Shown: one piece after another, positions 26,907 to 35,255 of the stretch
Layout: each line of letters opens with the position of its first letter
Numbering within the stretch: position 1 is the first letter of the stretch
Assembly (NCBI GenBank): GCA_031291645.1
Contig: JARLIQ010000048.1
Span: forward strand, 1-36,058
Direction: 5' to 3'
Source of the DNA: Caulobacteraceae bacterium
Lineage (GTDB): Bacteria > Pseudomonadota > Alphaproteobacteria > Caulobacterales > Caulobacteraceae
DNA: 36,058 nt
Notes under the pieces: generated by a model
Databases searched by the model: none
What the model saw: only the letters and a program-made list of their open reading frames with translations
What the model was told of the DNA's origin: nothing
Position numbers and translations under genes: made by a program

Positions 26907-29624
26907 TCAGAACTTCACGTGGACGCCGGCGTAGTACTGGGCGCCGTTGTCGTAGACGGCGCGCACCTGAGTGGTGTTCTGGGCATAGTATTTCAGCAGG
27001 CTGTTGGTCAGGTTCAGGGCGTCGAACGAGATGGTCACGTTCGGCGTCACGGTGAAGTTGACCGAGGCGTCGAGCTGGCCGTTGCCCGCCTCGTTCTCGG
27101 CCGAGCTGCGGTCGAGGCCGACGTAGAAGTGCGAGCGGTAGGTGTAGGCCAGGCGGGCGTTGACCCACCTGTTCTCGTAGTAGCCCACGAGGTTGTAGGT
27201 CTCCCGCGAGGTGCCGACCAGCGGGTTGCCGTTGGCGTCCGAGCCGTCGACGTAGGTGAAGTTGGCCTGGAAGCCGAAGCCGAGCGCGATCGGCTGCTGC
27301 ACCTGCAGCTCCACCCCGTTCAGCGAGCCGGCGATGTTGGTCGGCGAGGAGATGCTGTAGGTCGCGTAGACCGGCGGGCCGGAGTGACCGGACAGCAGCT
27401 GGTCGACATAGGTCTGCTGGGTCACGCCATAGGTCACGTAGGACGACAGGTCGTCATAGAAGACGCTGATCGCGGCGACGGCGGACGGGGCGTAGTACCA
27501 CTCCAGCGCTGCGTCGTAGACCGCCGCCTTGATCGGCTTGAGGTTCGCGTTGCCGCCGCTGCCGGTCAGGGTCAGGTCGGTCAGCGACACGGTGCCGCCC
27601 AGGGCGCTGTAGTCCGGCCGCGACATGGTTTCCGCCGCCGACAGGCGCAGGAACAGGTTCTTCTGGATGTCGAAGGTGAAGTTCAGGCTCGGCAGGATGT
27701 CCAGGTAGTTATGCCGGATGTGGTCGATGTAGTAATTACCGAAGGCCGAGGTGGTCACCTGCACGGAGTCCGCCGTGGCGCTCGGCGAATTGACGTAGTC
27801 GTTCTCGTCGGTGTTGACGATGCGGACGCCGAAGTTGCCGCGCCACCCGTCGCCGCCGACCCGCGCCATGACATAGCCGGCGGTGTCGATCTCGTGCACC
27901 TTGAACGAGCCCATCCAGTAGTAGTTCTGGGCCTGTTTGATCGACGAGATCGGGCCGTGCACGCCGTCCGAGATGCTGTTGATCGCCTGCTGGATCAGGC
28001 TGGGATTGCCCGCGATCGGGATCAGCAGACCGGGAATGCCCAGGGCGCCGGCGTTGTACCCACTGGGGTAGGACGACGGGTTGACCGCCGAGAACGGCAT
28101 GGTCGGCGAGGACCAGCACTGGCCGTTGGCGCCCAGGGTGCAGCCACGGTCCCAGCCATCGACCTGGCGGGTGTGGTCGGCGACGTGGACGCCGAACGCC
28201 ACGTCCTTGAACACGCCGTTGTCGATCCGGTAGTCGGCGTCGATCTGGCCGTAGGTCTCCTTGTCCAGCGCCCGGAAGGTCTCGTTCCAGGCCCAGTCGT
28301 TGGACAGGCCGGCCGCGCTCTGCGAATTGACGCCGACCGGGCTGACCACCCAGCCGTTGCCGGACTGGGCGTATGAAATGCCGCCCGCGCCGCCGTCGAC
28401 CTCGAACGAGGGCGCCTGGGGCGTGTCGCCGAGGCCTTCGGTGTAGCCGATCTCGCCCTTGATGGTCAGCCTGTCGGTGACGTCCCACCGGCCGGCGAGG
28501 TTGACGAAATAGGTGTCGGAGTAGGCGCCGGGCCGGGTGATGCCGTCGACCACCAGGCTGTCCTGGCCGGCCGGCCAGGTCGCCGCCACGAGGGTGTTGT
28601 TCTTGACCGTGTAGCTGGTGGGCAGGTTGGTGGCGAGCTCGTGGCTGCCCCAGTACATGTAGTTGTCGTTGACGTTCGAGGCTTCCATCTTCGAATAGAA
28701 GCCGGTCAGGTTCAGTTCGAAGCGGTCGTTGGGGCGCCATTGGAGCGCGACGTCGCCGCCTTCGCGCTTCCGTTCCTGTTTGAACAGGCTCGAACCGATC
28801 AGGGTGGGCGCCTGGACGCCGACCAGTTCGGGGTGGGCCGCGCCGATCGGCATGGCGCTGGTGATGGCGGTGTAGCCCAGCGTCTCCTGGCCGTAGCGCT
28901 GGACGCTGCGGTCCTCGTAGAAGCCCTGGACCATGACGCCGAAGGTGTCGTCGGCGTTCTTCCAGTTGATCAGGCCGTTGACCTGCGGCTTGGTCTGGCC
29001 GCTGTTGGTGTTGTAGGCGGCCTCGGCGGCGGCCTGGACGGTGTACTGCTTGGCGAAGGACAGCGGCTTGCGGGTCTGCAGGTCCACCACCCCGGCGACG
29101 CCACCCTCGAGCAGGGAGGCGTCCTGGGTCTTGTAGACCGCGGTCGACTGGATGATCTCCGCCGGCAGCAAGGTGAAGCTGACGCTGCGGCCCACCGTCT
29201 GGAACTGGTCGAGCAGGAACCAGTCGCCGGTCGCCACCGAGTGGCCGTCGATGGTCACCTGGGTCAGGCTGGGCGAGGTGCCGCGGATGCTGACCCGGTC
29301 GTTTTCGTCGAAACCGCCCTCGCCGCTGGAGGTCGAGCTGGTGTTGACCCCCGGAATGCGTTGCAGCGCATCGGCCACGTTCTTATCCGGCAGTTTGCCG
29401 ATATCTTCCGCCGAAATGGCGTCCACCTGGTCGTCGGAGAGCTTCTTGATCTCGATCGCCCGCTGCAGGGATTCGCGGATGCCGGTGACCACGACCTCGC
29501 TGACCGTGGTGTCGGACGGGGCCGCGGAGGTTGCGGCGGGCGCCGCCGCCATCGCCGGAGCGCCGGCGGCCAGCATCGCCCCCACGCTCGCCGAACAGAC
29601 CAGAATGCGCCTACGGATGTTCAT
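26907..29624 (-). CDS. TonB-dependent receptor, probable chito-oligosaccharide/GlcNAc uptake
   Basis: A 905-residue outer-membrane receptor. The signal peptide (to about residue 28) is followed by a TonB box (VSEVVVTGI, 41-49). The plug begins with the segment ESLQRAIEIKKLSDDQVDAI and DIGKLPDKNVADALQRIPGV, characteristic of carbohydrate-type receptors of Caulobacter and Xanthomonas. It has no STN domain, and it ends in VHVKF. GGGGAG lies upstream of the ATG at 29624; the longer in-frame extension to 29810 runs across the operator region and is not coding. It is divergent from nagQ and shares its promoter region, in line with the TonB-receptor linked to GlcNAc use in Caulobacter crescentus. 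The chito-oligosaccharide ligand is inferred from neighbours. Confidence 0.92.
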   Translation of the reverse strand: MNIRRRILVCSASVGAMLAAGAPAMAAAPAATSAAPSDTTVSEVVVTGIRESLQRAIEIKKLSDDQVDAISAEDIGKLPDKNVADALQRIPGVNTSSTSSGEGGFDENDRVSIRGTSPSLTQVTIDGHSVATGDWFLLDQFQTVGRSVSFTLLPAEIIQSTAVYKTQDASLLEGGVAGVVDLQTRKPLSFAKQYTVQAAAEAAYNTNSGQTKPQVNGLINWKNADDTFGVMVQGFYEDRSVQRYGQETLGYTAITSAMPIGAAHPELVGVQAPTLIGSSLFKQERKREGGDVALQWRPNDRFELNLTGFYSKMEASNVNDNYMYWGSHELATNLPTSYTVKNNTLVAATWPAGQDSLVVDGITRPGAYSDTYFVNLAGRWDVTDRLTIKGEIGYTEGLGDTPQAPSFEVDGGAGGISYAQSGNGWVVSPVGVNSQSAAGLSNDWAWNETFRALDKETYGQIDADYRIDNGVFKDVAFGVHVADHTRQVDGWDRGCTLGANGQCWSSPTMPFSAVNPSSYPSGYNAGALGIPGLLIPIAGNPSLIQQAINSISDGVHGPISSIKQAQNYYWMGSFKVHEIDTAGYVMARVGGDGWRGNFGVRIVNTDENDYVNSPSATADSVQVTTSAFGNYYIDHIRHNYLDILPSLNFTFDIQKNLFLRLSAAETMSRPDYSALGGTVSLTDLTLTGSGGNANLKPIKAAVYDAALEWYYAPSAVAAISVFYDDLSSYVTYGVTQQTYVDQLLSGHSGPPVYATYSISSPTNIAGSLNGVELQVQQPIALGFGFQANFTYVDGSDANGNPLVGTSRETYNLVGYYENRWVNARLAYTYRSHFYVGLDRSSAENEAGNGQLDASVNFTVTPNVTISFDALNLTNSLLKYYAQNTTQVRAVYDNGAQYYAGVHVKF

Positions 29625-29678
29625 GGCTCTTCTCCCCGGCCGCCGGCGAACGGCGACCCGCCCCATAAGTCCACTTCG

Positions 29679-29804
29679 ATACCAATTTCGCCGCCAGGCC
29701 CCTCGCCAGGCGACCAATTGGCCGCTCTCAACCAAGGCTGTCATCAAAATCGCACAGATTGCAAGTCCAAAAGAACACCAATATCGGACCAATAATTTAT
29801 TGGT
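29679..29804. promoter_or_regulatory. Cluster of ACCAAT/ATTGGT sites, candidate NagQ operators
   Basis: Five copies of ACCAAT or its complement lie within 126 bp of the divergent region: 29681-29686, 29713-29718 (inside the 8-bp palindrome CCAATTGG at 29714-29721), 29777-29782, 29788-29793 and, inverted, 29799-29804. The last two form a perfect 17-bp palindrome, ACCAATAA-T-TTATTGGT, at 29788-29804. Operators of HutC-type GntR regulators of amino-sugar genes (NagR/YvoA, DasR) are built from TGGT/ACCA half-sites. The site lies between the receptor and nagQ starts, so one repressor could control both directions. Confidence 0.65.
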
Positions 29805-29817
29805 ATGCAAATGGTCC

Positions 29818-29823
29818 TATGAT
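29818..29823 (+). promoter_or_regulatory. Possible -10 box for the nag operon
   Basis: TATGAT lies in an unusually A/T-rich patch 60 bp before the nagQ start. TTTATT about 16 bp upstream is a poor -35 match and overlaps the palindromic operator, so bound repressor would cover it. Confidence 0.35.
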
Positions 29824-29882
29824 GTGGCACAAACACCCCGACGCCGCCCAAAAGCGCGGCGACACAAGGAAAGGGCCCCGGC

Positions 29883-30629
29883 TTGACGTCGTTCTCGCAG
29901 ATCATCGGCCGCCTCGATGAGCAGGGCCGCGCGCCGCTGTATCAGCAGCTGCAGCGCGCCTTGCGGGACGCGATCACCGACAACAGGCTGGCCGCCGACG
30001 AGGCCCTGCCGCCCGAGCGCGACCTGGCCGAGGAGTTCAAGGTCTCGCGAATCACCGTCCGCAAGGCGCTGGACGCCCTGGTCGGCGAAGGGCTGCTGAC
30101 CCGACGCCAGGGCGCGGGCACCTTCGTCGCCTCACGGGTCGAGAAGAGCTTCTCGAAACTGTCGTCGTTTTCCGAGGACATGCTCTCGCGCGGGCGCAAG
30201 CCCGAGAGCGTCTGGCTGAGCCGCTCGTCCGGCCTGGTCAGCCCGGAGGAATCGATGACGCTGAGCCTCAGCCCCGGCGCCCTGGTCTACCGGTTCAACC
30301 GGATCCGCTACGCCGACGGCGCGCCGATGGCGCTGGAGTACGCCACGGTGCCCGGCTTCTCGCTGCCGTCCGAGACCGCGGTCGAGGAGTCGCTGTACGA
30401 GGCGCTGGACCGCCACGCCAACCGCCCGGTGCGGGCGCTGCAGCGGCTGAGGGCGGTGCTGTTCACCGCCGAGAAGGCCAAGCTGCTTGGCGTGGCCGAC
30501 GGCTCGCCGGGCCTCTTGATCGAACGGCGCGGCTTTCTGAAGGACGGCCGGCCGGTCGAGTTCACCCAGTCCTATTATCGGGGCGACGCCTACGACTTCG
30601 TGGCCGAGCTGAACACCTCGGCGTCCTGA
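29883..30629 (+). CDS. nagQ: GntR/HutC-family regulator of GlcNAc utilisation
   Basis: A 248-residue repressor. The winged helix-turn-helix (about 14-85) contains LPPERDLAEEFKVSRITVRKALDALVGEGLL as family signature, with the wing RRQGAGTFVA. It is followed by a UTRA effector domain (about 95-240) of the HutC subfamily that binds phosphorylated amino sugars in NagR/DasR relatives. The start is TTG at 29883, preceded by AAGGAAAGG about 7 bases away; no ATG lies nearby in frame. It heads the nag operon (next gene 23 bp downstream) and is divergent from the receptor gene. GlcNAc-6-P or GlcN-6-P is the expected inducer. Confidence 0.92.
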   Translation: MTSFSQIIGRLDEQGRAPLYQQLQRALRDAITDNRLAADEALPPERDLAEEFKVSRITVRKALDALVGEGLLTRRQGAGTFVASRVEKSFSKLSSFSEDMLSRGRKPESVWLSRSSGLVSPEESMTLSLSPGALVYRFNRIRYADGAPMALEYATVPGFSLPSETAVEESLYEALDRHANRPVRALQRLRAVLFTAEKAKLLGVADGSPGLLIERRGFLKDGRPVEFTQSYYRGDAYDFVAELNTSAS

Positions 30630-30652
30630 CCAGAGCGTATCGGAGAGCAAAG

Positions 30653-31756
30653 TTGAGTTCCGGCAATCCGACCGGCCCGAGTCCGAGCGGCCCGAATCCG
30701 AGCGGCCCCGCGTCGAGGCCCGCCCTCTCGCCCGAGGCGACGCGCATGTTCGCCGAGGCGGCCCAGGCGCCGGCCGTGGTCCGCGCCCAGCTGGCCGGCG
30801 ACGCCGCGGTGATCGGCCGGCTGGCCGAGCGGCTGCGCGCCGCTCCGCCGCGAGCGGTGATCACGCTCGGCCGCGGCAGCTCGGACCACGCCACCACCTA
30901 CGCCCGCTACCTGATCGAGACGCGTCTGGGGATCATCACCGGCTCGGCCGCGCCCTCGGTGACCTCGCTCTACGATTCGGCGCCCGGCATGGCCGGGACC
31001 CTGTGCCTGGCCGTCTCCCAGTCGGGCAGGAGCCCGGACCTTCTGGCCGCGGCCCAGGCGGCGAAGGCCGCCGGCGGCCTGGTCGTGGCCCTGGTCAACG
31101 ACGAAGCCTCGCCGCTGGCCACCCTGGCCGATGTGACCGTGCCGCTGAAGGCCGGGCCCGAGCTGAGCGTGGCGGCGACCAAGTCCTACATCGGCGCGCT
31201 GTCGGCCATCGCCCAGATCGTGGCCCACTGGACCGGCGACGACGACCTGACCGCCGCCCTGGCCGGCCTGCCGGAGCTTTTGGAGCGGGCCTGGGCGCTC
31301 GACTGGTCGGCGGCCCTGCCCTACCTGATCGACGCGCGCAGCCTCTATGTCGTGGCCCGCGGCGTCGGCTTCGCCATCGCCCAGGAGGCGGCGCTGAAGT
31401 TCAAGGAGACCTGCGGCGTCCACGCCGAGGCCTTCAGCGCGGCCGAGGTTCTGCACGGGCCGATGGCCCTGGTCGGCCCCGGCTTCCCGGTCCTGGCCTT
31501 CGTGCAGGACGACGAGACCCGCGAGGGCGTCGAGGCGATGATCGGCGCGGGCCTGCGCCTGGGCGCCGAGGTGCTGCAGGTCGGCGGTGCGGCCCAGGCC
31601 GGCGCCAGGGCCCTGCCCGGCCTGGCGGCCCACCCGGTGCTGCAGCCGATCGCCGGCATCCAGAGCTTCTACCGGCTGGTCAACGCCCTGGCCGTCGCGC
31701 GGGGCTTCGATCCCGACCGCCCGCCGCACCTGGCCAAGGTCACCGAGACGACCTGA
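30653..31756 (+). CDS. nagB-II: SIS-domain glucosamine-6-phosphate deaminase (NagB-II type)
   Basis: A 367-residue cytoplasmic enzyme with two SIS domains, related to the isomerase half of GlmS but without the glutaminase half. It is expected to convert GlcN-6-P to fructose-6-P and ammonia. Sugar-phosphate loops GRGSSDH (73-79) and SQSGRSPD (122-129) are present. GlmS-like catalytic residues appear kept: Glu252 (FKETCGVHAEA), His268 (EVLHGP) and a C-terminal Lys363 (LAKVTE). The TTG start at 30653 has GGAG 7 bases upstream; the first 25 residues are an unusual Pro/Gly/Ser-rich tail encoded by a short DNA repeat. An ATG at codon 32 would remove it. Its stop overlaps the nagA start by one base (TGATG). 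Confidence 0.9.
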   Translation: MSSGNPTGPSPSGPNPSGPASRPALSPEATRMFAEAAQAPAVVRAQLAGDAAVIGRLAERLRAAPPRAVITLGRGSSDHATTYARYLIETRLGIITGSAAPSVTSLYDSAPGMAGTLCLAVSQSGRSPDLLAAAQAAKAAGGLVVALVNDEASPLATLADVTVPLKAGPELSVAATKSYIGALSAIAQIVAHWTGDDDLTAALAGLPELLERAWALDWSAALPYLIDARSLYVVARGVGFAIAQEAALKFKETCGVHAEAFSAAEVLHGPMALVGPGFPVLAFVQDDETREGVEAMIGAGLRLGAEVLQVGGAAQAGARALPGLAAHPVLQPIAGIQSFYRLVNALAVARGFDPDRPPHLAKVTETT

Positions 31757-32925
31757 TGGACATCGCTCTGGTCAACGGCCGAGTCATGACCGATCGCGGC
31801 CTGGAGGACGGCCTGGCCGTGCGTATCGGCGGCGGCCGTATCGCTGCGGTCGGACCGGCGGCCGAGGTCGCGGCGGGGGCGCGGACGCGCGACCTGGGCG
31901 GCGGCCTCCTGCTGCCCGGCTTCATCGACACCCAGGTCAACGGCGGCGGCGGCCTGCTGTTCAACGATTCGCCCACGGCGGAGACCATCGCCGGCATCGG
32001 CGCGGCCCACCGCCGCTTCGGCGTGACCGGCTTCCTGCCCACGGTGATCAGCGACGACCTGGACGCGCTGGCCACCGCCATCGCCGCGGCGCGGTCGGCC
32101 ATCGCCGCCGGCGGCTCCGGCGCGCTCGGCCTGCACATCGAGGGCCCGTTCCTCAACGCCAAGCGCAAGGGCATCCACGACGCCTCGAAGTTCCGCCGGA
32201 TCGACGAGGCGGCGTTCGCCCTGCTGACCTCGCTGGGCGTCGGCCGCACCGTCGTCACCCTGGCGCCCGAGATGACCAGCCCGCAGATGATCGCGCGGCT
32301 GGCGGGGGCCGGCGTCATCGTCTCGGCCGGCCACACCAACGCCGGCTACGCCGTGGTGCGCGAGGCGCTGGAGCACGGGCTGAGCGGTTTCACCCACCTG
32401 TTCAACGCCATGTCGCCCCTGGCCAGCCGCGAGCCGGGGGTGGTGGGCGCCGCGCTCGACGACGCCACCGCCTGGTGCGGGATCATCGTCGACGGTCACC
32501 ACGTCGATCCGGTGGTGCTGAAGATCGCCCTGCGCTGCCGCCCGCACGCGCGCTTCATGCTGGCCAGCGACGCCATGCCCTGCGTGGGGGCGTCGGAGAA
32601 GTCGTTCATGCTGCAGGGCCGCCGGATCACGGTGCGCAACGGCGTCTGCGTCGACGAGAACGGGGTCCTGGCCGGCTCCGACCTCGACCTCGCCACCGCC
32701 GTGCGCAACGCGGTGAGCCTGCTCGGCCTGGACCTGGCCGACGCCTCGCGCATGGCCAGCCGCAATCCGGCGGAGTTCCTGGGCCTGGGCGGCGAGGTTG
32801 GCCGCATCGCGCCCGGCTATCGCGCGGACCTGGTGCTGCTGGACGCCGGGCTGCGGGTGCTGGAGACCTGGGTCGGCGGGCGCGACACCGCCGCCGCGCC
32901 CCTGGCCCAGCCGGCGGGCGGCTGA
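31756..32925 (+). CDS. nagA: N-acetylglucosamine-6-phosphate deacetylase
   Basis: A 389-residue cytoplasmic amidohydrolase converting GlcNAc-6-P to GlcN-6-P and acetate. As in Escherichia coli NagA the usual HxH is replaced by Gln-x-Asn (DTQVNGGGG, 58-66). The metal ligands Glu129 (HIEGPF), His193 (GHTNA) and His214 (THLFNAMS) and the catalytic Asp272 (LASDAM) are present at almost the same numbering as in E. coli. The ATG at 31756 overlaps the nagB-II stop. The hexosaminidase start follows one base after its stop, so translation of the whole operon is coupled. Confidence 0.95.
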   Translation: MDIALVNGRVMTDRGLEDGLAVRIGGGRIAAVGPAAEVAAGARTRDLGGGLLLPGFIDTQVNGGGGLLFNDSPTAETIAGIGAAHRRFGVTGFLPTVISDDLDALATAIAAARSAIAAGGSGALGLHIEGPFLNAKRKGIHDASKFRRIDEAAFALLTSLGVGRTVVTLAPEMTSPQMIARLAGAGVIVSAGHTNAGYAVVREALEHGLSGFTHLFNAMSPLASREPGVVGAALDDATAWCGIIVDGHHVDPVVLKIALRCRPHARFMLASDAMPCVGASEKSFMLQGRRITVRNGVCVDENGVLAGSDLDLATAVRNAVSLLGLDLADASRMASRNPAEFLGLGGEVGRIAPGYRADLVLLDAGLRVLETWVGGRDTAAAPLAQPAGG

Positions 32926-32926
32926 G

Positions 32927-35251
32927 ATGGGGCGGGGGCTCGGATCGATCGCGCTGCTGGCGCTGGCCCTGGCCGGGCCGGCCGCGGCCCAGGCGGCCTC
33001 GCTCACCCTCGACGTCATCCCCGAGCCCCAGTCGGCCGCGCCGCTCCCGGGCGCGCCGGTGGTGGTGGCCGACGGAACCCCGATCATGGTTCCGGCCGCG
33101 GACCCGGAGGCGCTGCGCACCGCAACCTGGCTCGCCGACCTGGTCCAGCGCACGCGCGGGCTTCGCCTGGCGGTGCGGACCGGCGCCGCCCCGGCCGGCG
33201 GACCCGCCATCGTGCTGGCGCGCACGGCCGGATCGAACCCCGAGGCCTATGGCCTGGACGTCGGCGACGGCCGCGTGCGGATCAGCGCCAGCGGCAGCGC
33301 CGGCCTCTTTTATGGCGCCGTCACCCTCTGGCAGCTGCTGACGCCCGACGCGGCGCGCGGGCCGGTGAGCCTGGCGCCCGTCGCCGTGCAGGACGCGCCG
33401 CGGTTTTCCTGGCGCGGCCTGATGATCGATTCCGCCCGCCACTACCAGTCGCCGGCCGAGCTGGAGCGGGTCATCGACTGGATGGCGCTGCACAAGCTGA
33501 ACGTGCTGCACTGGCACCTGACCGACGACCAGGCCTGGCGCCTGGAGATCAAGCGCTATCCGCGGCTGGCCGAGGTCGGCGGCTGGCGGGTTCCGGCCGG
33601 GGCGGCGGCGCGCGCCGACATCGATCCGGCGACCGGCAGGCCCAGGCTCTACGGCGGGACCTACAGCCAGGACCAGGTGCGCGCGGTCGTGGCCTATGCG
33701 GCGGCCCGCAACGTGACCATCGTGCCGGAGATCGAGATGCCCGGCCACGCCCTCTCGGCCCTGCTGGCCTATCCCGAGCTGGGCGCGGGCGATCCGCCGC
33801 CGGCGGGCGCGCAGTCGGACTGGGGCCAGTTCCCCTATGCCGACAACATCGACGAGCAGACCTTCGGCTTCATCGACAATGTGCTGACCGAGGTGATGGC
33901 CCTGTTCCCCGGCCGCTATATCCATGTCGGCGGCGATGAGGCCTCGACCGAGCGCTGGACCGCCTCGCCCGAGGTCCAGGCCCGGATGAAGGCGCTGGGG
34001 CTGAGCGGGGTCGACCAGGTCCAGCCCTATTTCACCCGGCGCATCGAGGCCTTCCTGAGCGCCCACGGGCGGCGGCTGGTCGGCTGGGACGAGATCCTGG
34101 ACGGCGGCGGCCTGCCGCCCGGCGCCACGGTGATGTCCTGGCACGGGATCGACGGCGCGGCGGCGGCGGCCAGGGCCGGCCATGACGCGATCCTGGCCCC
34201 CGCGCCGACCCTCTATTTCGACAACCGCCAGAGCGCGCGGCCGTCCGAGCCCCCGGGACGCGGACCGGTGGTGAGCCTGCAGGACGTCTACGCCTTCGAC
34301 CCGGTCCCGGCGAACGCGCCGGCGCAAGACCTCGGCCACATCCTCGGCCTGCAGGGCAACCTCTGGACCGAGCACGTGCGCACCGACGCCCAGCTCGAAG
34401 CCATGGCCTTCCCGCGCGCCGCCGCCGTGGCCGAAGCCGCCTGGACCCGACAGGACCGCCGCAGCTGGGCCAGCTTCGCCGAGCGCCTGCCGGCCCAGTT
34501 CGACCGCTACCGCGCCCTGGGCCTGCGGGCCGACGACGCGGCGCTGGCGATCGAGGCCGAAGCCGACCCGGCGGCCGGCGGCGCGAGCGTGGTCCTGTCC
34601 ACCCAGGCCGGCCTCGGCCAGATCCGCTACACCACCGACGGGAGCGCGCCCGGCCCGGCCTCGGCGGCCTATGCGGGGCCGCTGGCCCTGCCGCTGCCGA
34701 TCCGCCTGCGCGCCCAGGCCTTCGAGGGCGCCCGGCCCGTCTCGCCGCCGCTCGACCAGGCCCTCGACGACCTTTCCGTCCGCCGCCGGGCCAGCCAGCA
34801 GCTCAGCCCCTGCGAGGGCGGCCTGGCGCTGAACCTGGAGAGCCCGACGCCGCTGGCCGGCGAGCGCCCGGCCTTCCTGGTGCCGCCGCTCGACGCCTGC
34901 TGGCTCTACAAGGGCGCCGACCTGACCGGCGTGACCCGCATCGATGTCGCGGTCGGCGAGGTTCCGTTCAACTTCCAGCTCGCGCCCCGCGACGACCGGA
35001 TCGTGCTGCACGCCCCGCGCGGGCCGGAGGGCGAGCTGGAGGTGCGGCTGGACGGCTGCGCCGCGGCCCCGGCGGCGGTGCTGAAGCTGGCGGCGCCCTC
35101 GCCGGACACCGGCCTTGCGGTGCTGAGCGGCGCCCTGCCGCCCGCATCTGGCAAGCACGACCTGTGTTTCAGCTTCACCAGCGACCGGCTGGACCCGATC
35201 CACACCATAGGCTGGGTCCAGCTGGTCCCCGCCGCCAAGGCCAGGGAGTGA
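32927..35251 (+). CDS. Beta-N-acetylhexosaminidase, GH20, exported
   Basis: A 774-residue exported glycosidase releasing terminal GlcNAc from chito-oligosaccharides. The signal peptide (to about residue 22, ending AAAQA) is followed by a GH20 N-terminal domain (about 30-155) and a catalytic barrel with HWHLTDDQAWRLEIKRYP (195-212), PEIEMPGH (267-274), the catalytic pair Asp337-Glu338 in GGDEAS, and VGWDEIL. After the barrel a chitobiase C-terminal-like domain (RYTTDGSAPG, near residue 570) and about 150 residues of beta-rich sequence follow. It is placed one base after nagA. With the receptor it would trim oligosaccharides in the periplasm before PTS uptake. Confidence 0.94.
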   Translation: MGRGLGSIALLALALAGPAAAQAASLTLDVIPEPQSAAPLPGAPVVVADGTPIMVPAADPEALRTATWLADLVQRTRGLRLAVRTGAAPAGGPAIVLARTAGSNPEAYGLDVGDGRVRISASGSAGLFYGAVTLWQLLTPDAARGPVSLAPVAVQDAPRFSWRGLMIDSARHYQSPAELERVIDWMALHKLNVLHWHLTDDQAWRLEIKRYPRLAEVGGWRVPAGAAARADIDPATGRPRLYGGTYSQDQVRAVVAYAAARNVTIVPEIEMPGHALSALLAYPELGAGDPPPAGAQSDWGQFPYADNIDEQTFGFIDNVLTEVMALFPGRYIHVGGDEASTERWTASPEVQARMKALGLSGVDQVQPYFTRRIEAFLSAHGRRLVGWDEILDGGGLPPGATVMSWHGIDGAAAAARAGHDAILAPAPTLYFDNRQSARPSEPPGRGPVVSLQDVYAFDPVPANAPAQDLGHILGLQGNLWTEHVRTDAQLEAMAFPRAAAVAEAAWTRQDRRSWASFAERLPAQFDRYRALGLRADDAALAIEAEADPAAGGASVVLSTQAGLGQIRYTTDGSAPGPASAAYAGPLALPLPIRLRAQAFEGARPVSPPLDQALDDLSVRRRASQQLSPCEGGLALNLESPTPLAGERPAFLVPPLDACWLYKGADLTGVTRIDVAVGEVPFNFQLAPRDDRIVLHAPRGPEGELEVRLDGCAAAPAAVLKLAAPSPDTGLAVLSGALPPASGKHDLCFSFTSDRLDPIHTIGWVQLVPAAKARE

Positions 35252-35255
35252 GCGC

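Noticed and set aside
29625-29810. N-terminal extension of the nag-linked receptor
   Set aside because: It would run through the operator palindrome, has no signal-peptide logic, and a good ATG with signal peptide and ribosome binding site exists at 29624.
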